Source: an uncultured Chitinophagaceae bacterium
GTDB taxonomy: Bacteria > Bacteroidota > Bacteroidia > Chitinophagales > Chitinophagaceae
Length of the DNA stretch: 7,094 nt
Direction: 5' to 3'
Assembly: GCA_903841915.1 (NCBI GenBank)
Contig: CAIMKO010000532.1
Span: 1 to 7,094 of the forward strand
Shown here: in pieces, positions 5,804-7,094 of the stretch
Position numbering within the stretch: position 1 is the stretch's first letter
How the letters are laid out: each line of letters begins with the position of its first letter
Program-made: the position numbers and the translations under genes
The notes under the pieces: model-generated
Database searches by the model: none
The model's input: only the letters and a program-made list of their open reading frames with translations
What the model was told of the DNA's origin: nothing

Positions 5804-6952
5804 TTACCAAAATACCGGCCTTGTTGTTACCCCGCCATATTCACGGCAATCGATACATGTCTTTTTTGTAACGTATAAATCAGGTGTGAACCCTGTAAAA
5901 TACCAGGGAGCATAAGCTGTATCCGAGTATGTATAAGCAAAAGTGTTTAACGGATCTGTTCCTATCAATTTTGTATCGCATTGGTTATAACTGATTCTTG
6001 TGTCCCAATTATTTAACTGATTGTTGCTGATAAATATTCTTTTTTGTGTTGTGGTTGCTGCTGTAACATAACCGATCACAGGTTCGTTTGGATTGGTGAG
6101 TGGATGGATATTACCGGTTAACTGAGAAGGTTGCGGATCGAATAAGGTTCCAAGCTCCTGTGAATTCTTCTGAATGAGCAACCAGTAATTATAGGCATTT
6201 ACCGTTAATGGAATTTGCTGTACTAAAATGCTGTAACGGGCTTTTATTCGGACATCGTTCCGCACAATAGTAGTAATAGGTGCGCTGCTGATGATATCCT
6301 GCGACAGTGCAACAGAACTTCCGGTAATGATGGTCGTTGAATTGGCAGTCGTCCAGCAAGAATCGGTTTGATTGCTTGCATTAGCAGAACTGATCACTCC
6401 ATTATTCTGCACCCAAAATGTTTGAACAGGTGCATAGTGTTCCCATGTTTCAATATAATTCCATTTATAATAGATGGTATTATTATTGGGATCGTGTGTA
6501 TTCAGATACACTGTTAAGCTGCTGTCTTGTCGCCAGGTCAGACTATCGATAGGCGGACTCTTTTTAACAGGAACAAAATCAGAAATATATTGATGACCAT
6601 CGGATGTTGTTATTTTCAAAGCATATTGATCTGATGAATTGAGATTTAATAGAGGACTCGTGTAATTGCCATTACGAGCTGCATCAATTAATGCAAAGCT
6701 GCTTCCTGATTTGTTGATAACAAAAACTTGCGCATTTAATTCGGATAGTGTTTGTGATGTTGTGTCAGTTAATTTTTTTGTTCTGCTCAAAATAAAAGTG
6801 GTGCTTTCATTTGAGTTTGCATTAATAAATCCATCAACTACCAAATAACTATTGATTGTCTCAATAGCGGGAGGGTTGTATTGTTTCTTACATTGAATGA
6901 ATGGTACGAACAGTAACAAAAAGAAATAATATATTCTATCCCTTTTATTCAT
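5804..6952 (-). CDS. DUF4249-family outer-membrane lipoprotein
   Basis: The 382-residue product starts with a lipoprotein signal: basic N-terminus, hydrophobic core FFLLLFVPFIQC, with Cys21 as the lipidation site, followed by KKQYNPP. No aspartate follows Cys21. The mature part begins with an extended strand region (SYLVVDGFINANSNESTTFILSRTKKL), as in DUF4249 proteins. It ends in the family's usual tail, a C-x-D-C-R-x-x-G-G pattern and a final FW (KTCIDCREYGG, RPVFW). Cys at 368 and 371 (approximate) may form a disulfide or bind metal. DUF4249 lipoproteins are regularly encoded next to TonB-dependent receptors in Bacteroidota and are thought to act with them at the cell surface; their exact role is not settled. 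The ATG lies only 5 nt past the receptor stop codon, implying translational coupling, and the MG2/plug gene follows after 21 nt. Length and both ends look intact. Confidence 0.92.
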   Translation of the reverse strand: MNKRDRIYYFFLLLFVPFIQCKKQYNPPAIETINSYLVVDGFINANSNESTTFILSRTKKLTDTTSQTLSELNAQVFVINKSGSSFALIDAARNGNYTSPLLNLNSSDQYALKITTSDGHQYISDFVPVKKSPPIDSLTWRQDSSLTVYLNTHDPNNNTIYYKWNYIETWEHYAPVQTFWVQNNGVISSANASNQTDSCWTTANSTTIITGSSVALSQDIISSAPITTIVRNDVRIKARYSILVQQIPLTVNAYNYWLLIQKNSQELGTLFDPQPSQLTGNIHPLTNPNEPVIGYVTAATTTQKRIFISNNQLNNWDTRISYNQCDTKLIGTDPLNTFAYTYSDTAYAPWYFTGFTPDLYVTKKTCIDCREYGGVTTRPVFW

Positions 6953-6957
6953 AATTG

Positions 6958-7094
6958 CTAAAATTTTAAATTATAGGTAATGAAAGGAATGGCGGTTCCG
7001 AAAATGGATAACTGATAGCCTTGTATCTTGCCGTTTTCATTTACAAAGTATACTGAGTAGGCATTTTGTCTGGCAGTTAAATTATAGACACCGA
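6958..7094 (-). CDS. TonB-dependent receptor, C-terminal fragment cut by window edge
   Basis: The minus strand from the right edge reads 44 codons to a TAG stop at 6960-6958. The tail is GVYNLTARQNAYSVYFVNEN, then GKIQGYQLSIFGTAIPFITY and NLKF. The alternating aromatic/hydrophobic pattern of the last beta-strands, the GTAIPFITYNLKF ending and the terminal phenylalanine are typical of outer-membrane beta-barrel receptors, in which the final aromatic residue is the BAM recognition signal. The phrase Y-Q-L-S-x-F-G-x-x-I-P-x-x-x-Y is familiar from the C-termini of Bacteroidota receptors carrying an N-terminal carboxypeptidase-like regulatory domain. The rest of the gene lies outside the window, so subfamily and substrate cannot be judged. 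It is followed after 5 nt by the DUF4249 lipoprotein gene, the usual partner arrangement. Confidence 0.85.
   Translation of the reverse strand, partial: GVYNLTARQNAYSVYFVNENGKIQGYQLSIFGTAIPFITYNLKF

Overview
The window reads as a chromosomal segment from a Bacteroidota bacterium, most likely of the Chitinophagaceae or a close relative. The pointers are a TonB-dependent receptor C-terminus, a DUF4249 lipoprotein, an MG2/plug-type exported protein, AT-rich spacers and mostly weak Shine-Dalgarno sequences. I did no database search, so family names rest on recognised motifs. Every supportable gene lies on the minus strand, so transcription runs from high to low coordinates.

Right part (about 7094 to 2069): a tightly packed four-gene run. 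In transcription order it holds the last 44 residues of a TonB-dependent receptor, a DUF4249 lipoprotein (5 nt later), an 800-residue exported protein with an MG2-like N-terminal domain and a TonB-plug-like C-terminal region (21 nt later), and an MFS_3-type transporter (27 nt later). The spacing suggests one operon for an envelope uptake or surface system ending with an inner-membrane transporter. The substrate cannot be read from the sequence.

Middle (2068 to about 838): a 564-base stretch without a convincing gene separates the MFS gene from an isolated gene for a 206-residue fibronectin type III (FN3) protein. That stretch contains the most unusual element of the window, an array at 1588-1818 of eleven 21-bp half-units (5.5 units of 42 bp). 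It is built from alternating hairpins and is open in several reading frames on both strands. The array ends 83 bp upstream of the FN3 start codon. The FN3 gene is visibly more GC-rich than its surroundings and ends at a strong intrinsic terminator.

Left part (about 837 to 1): an AT-rich region with a gene for a 67-residue two-helix membrane protein, followed by the first 166 codons of a cysteine-containing exported protein that runs off the left edge.

The best candidate for something undescribed is the repeat array plus FN3 gene module. The TonB receptor/DUF4249/MG2-plug operon is the best-supported functional unit.
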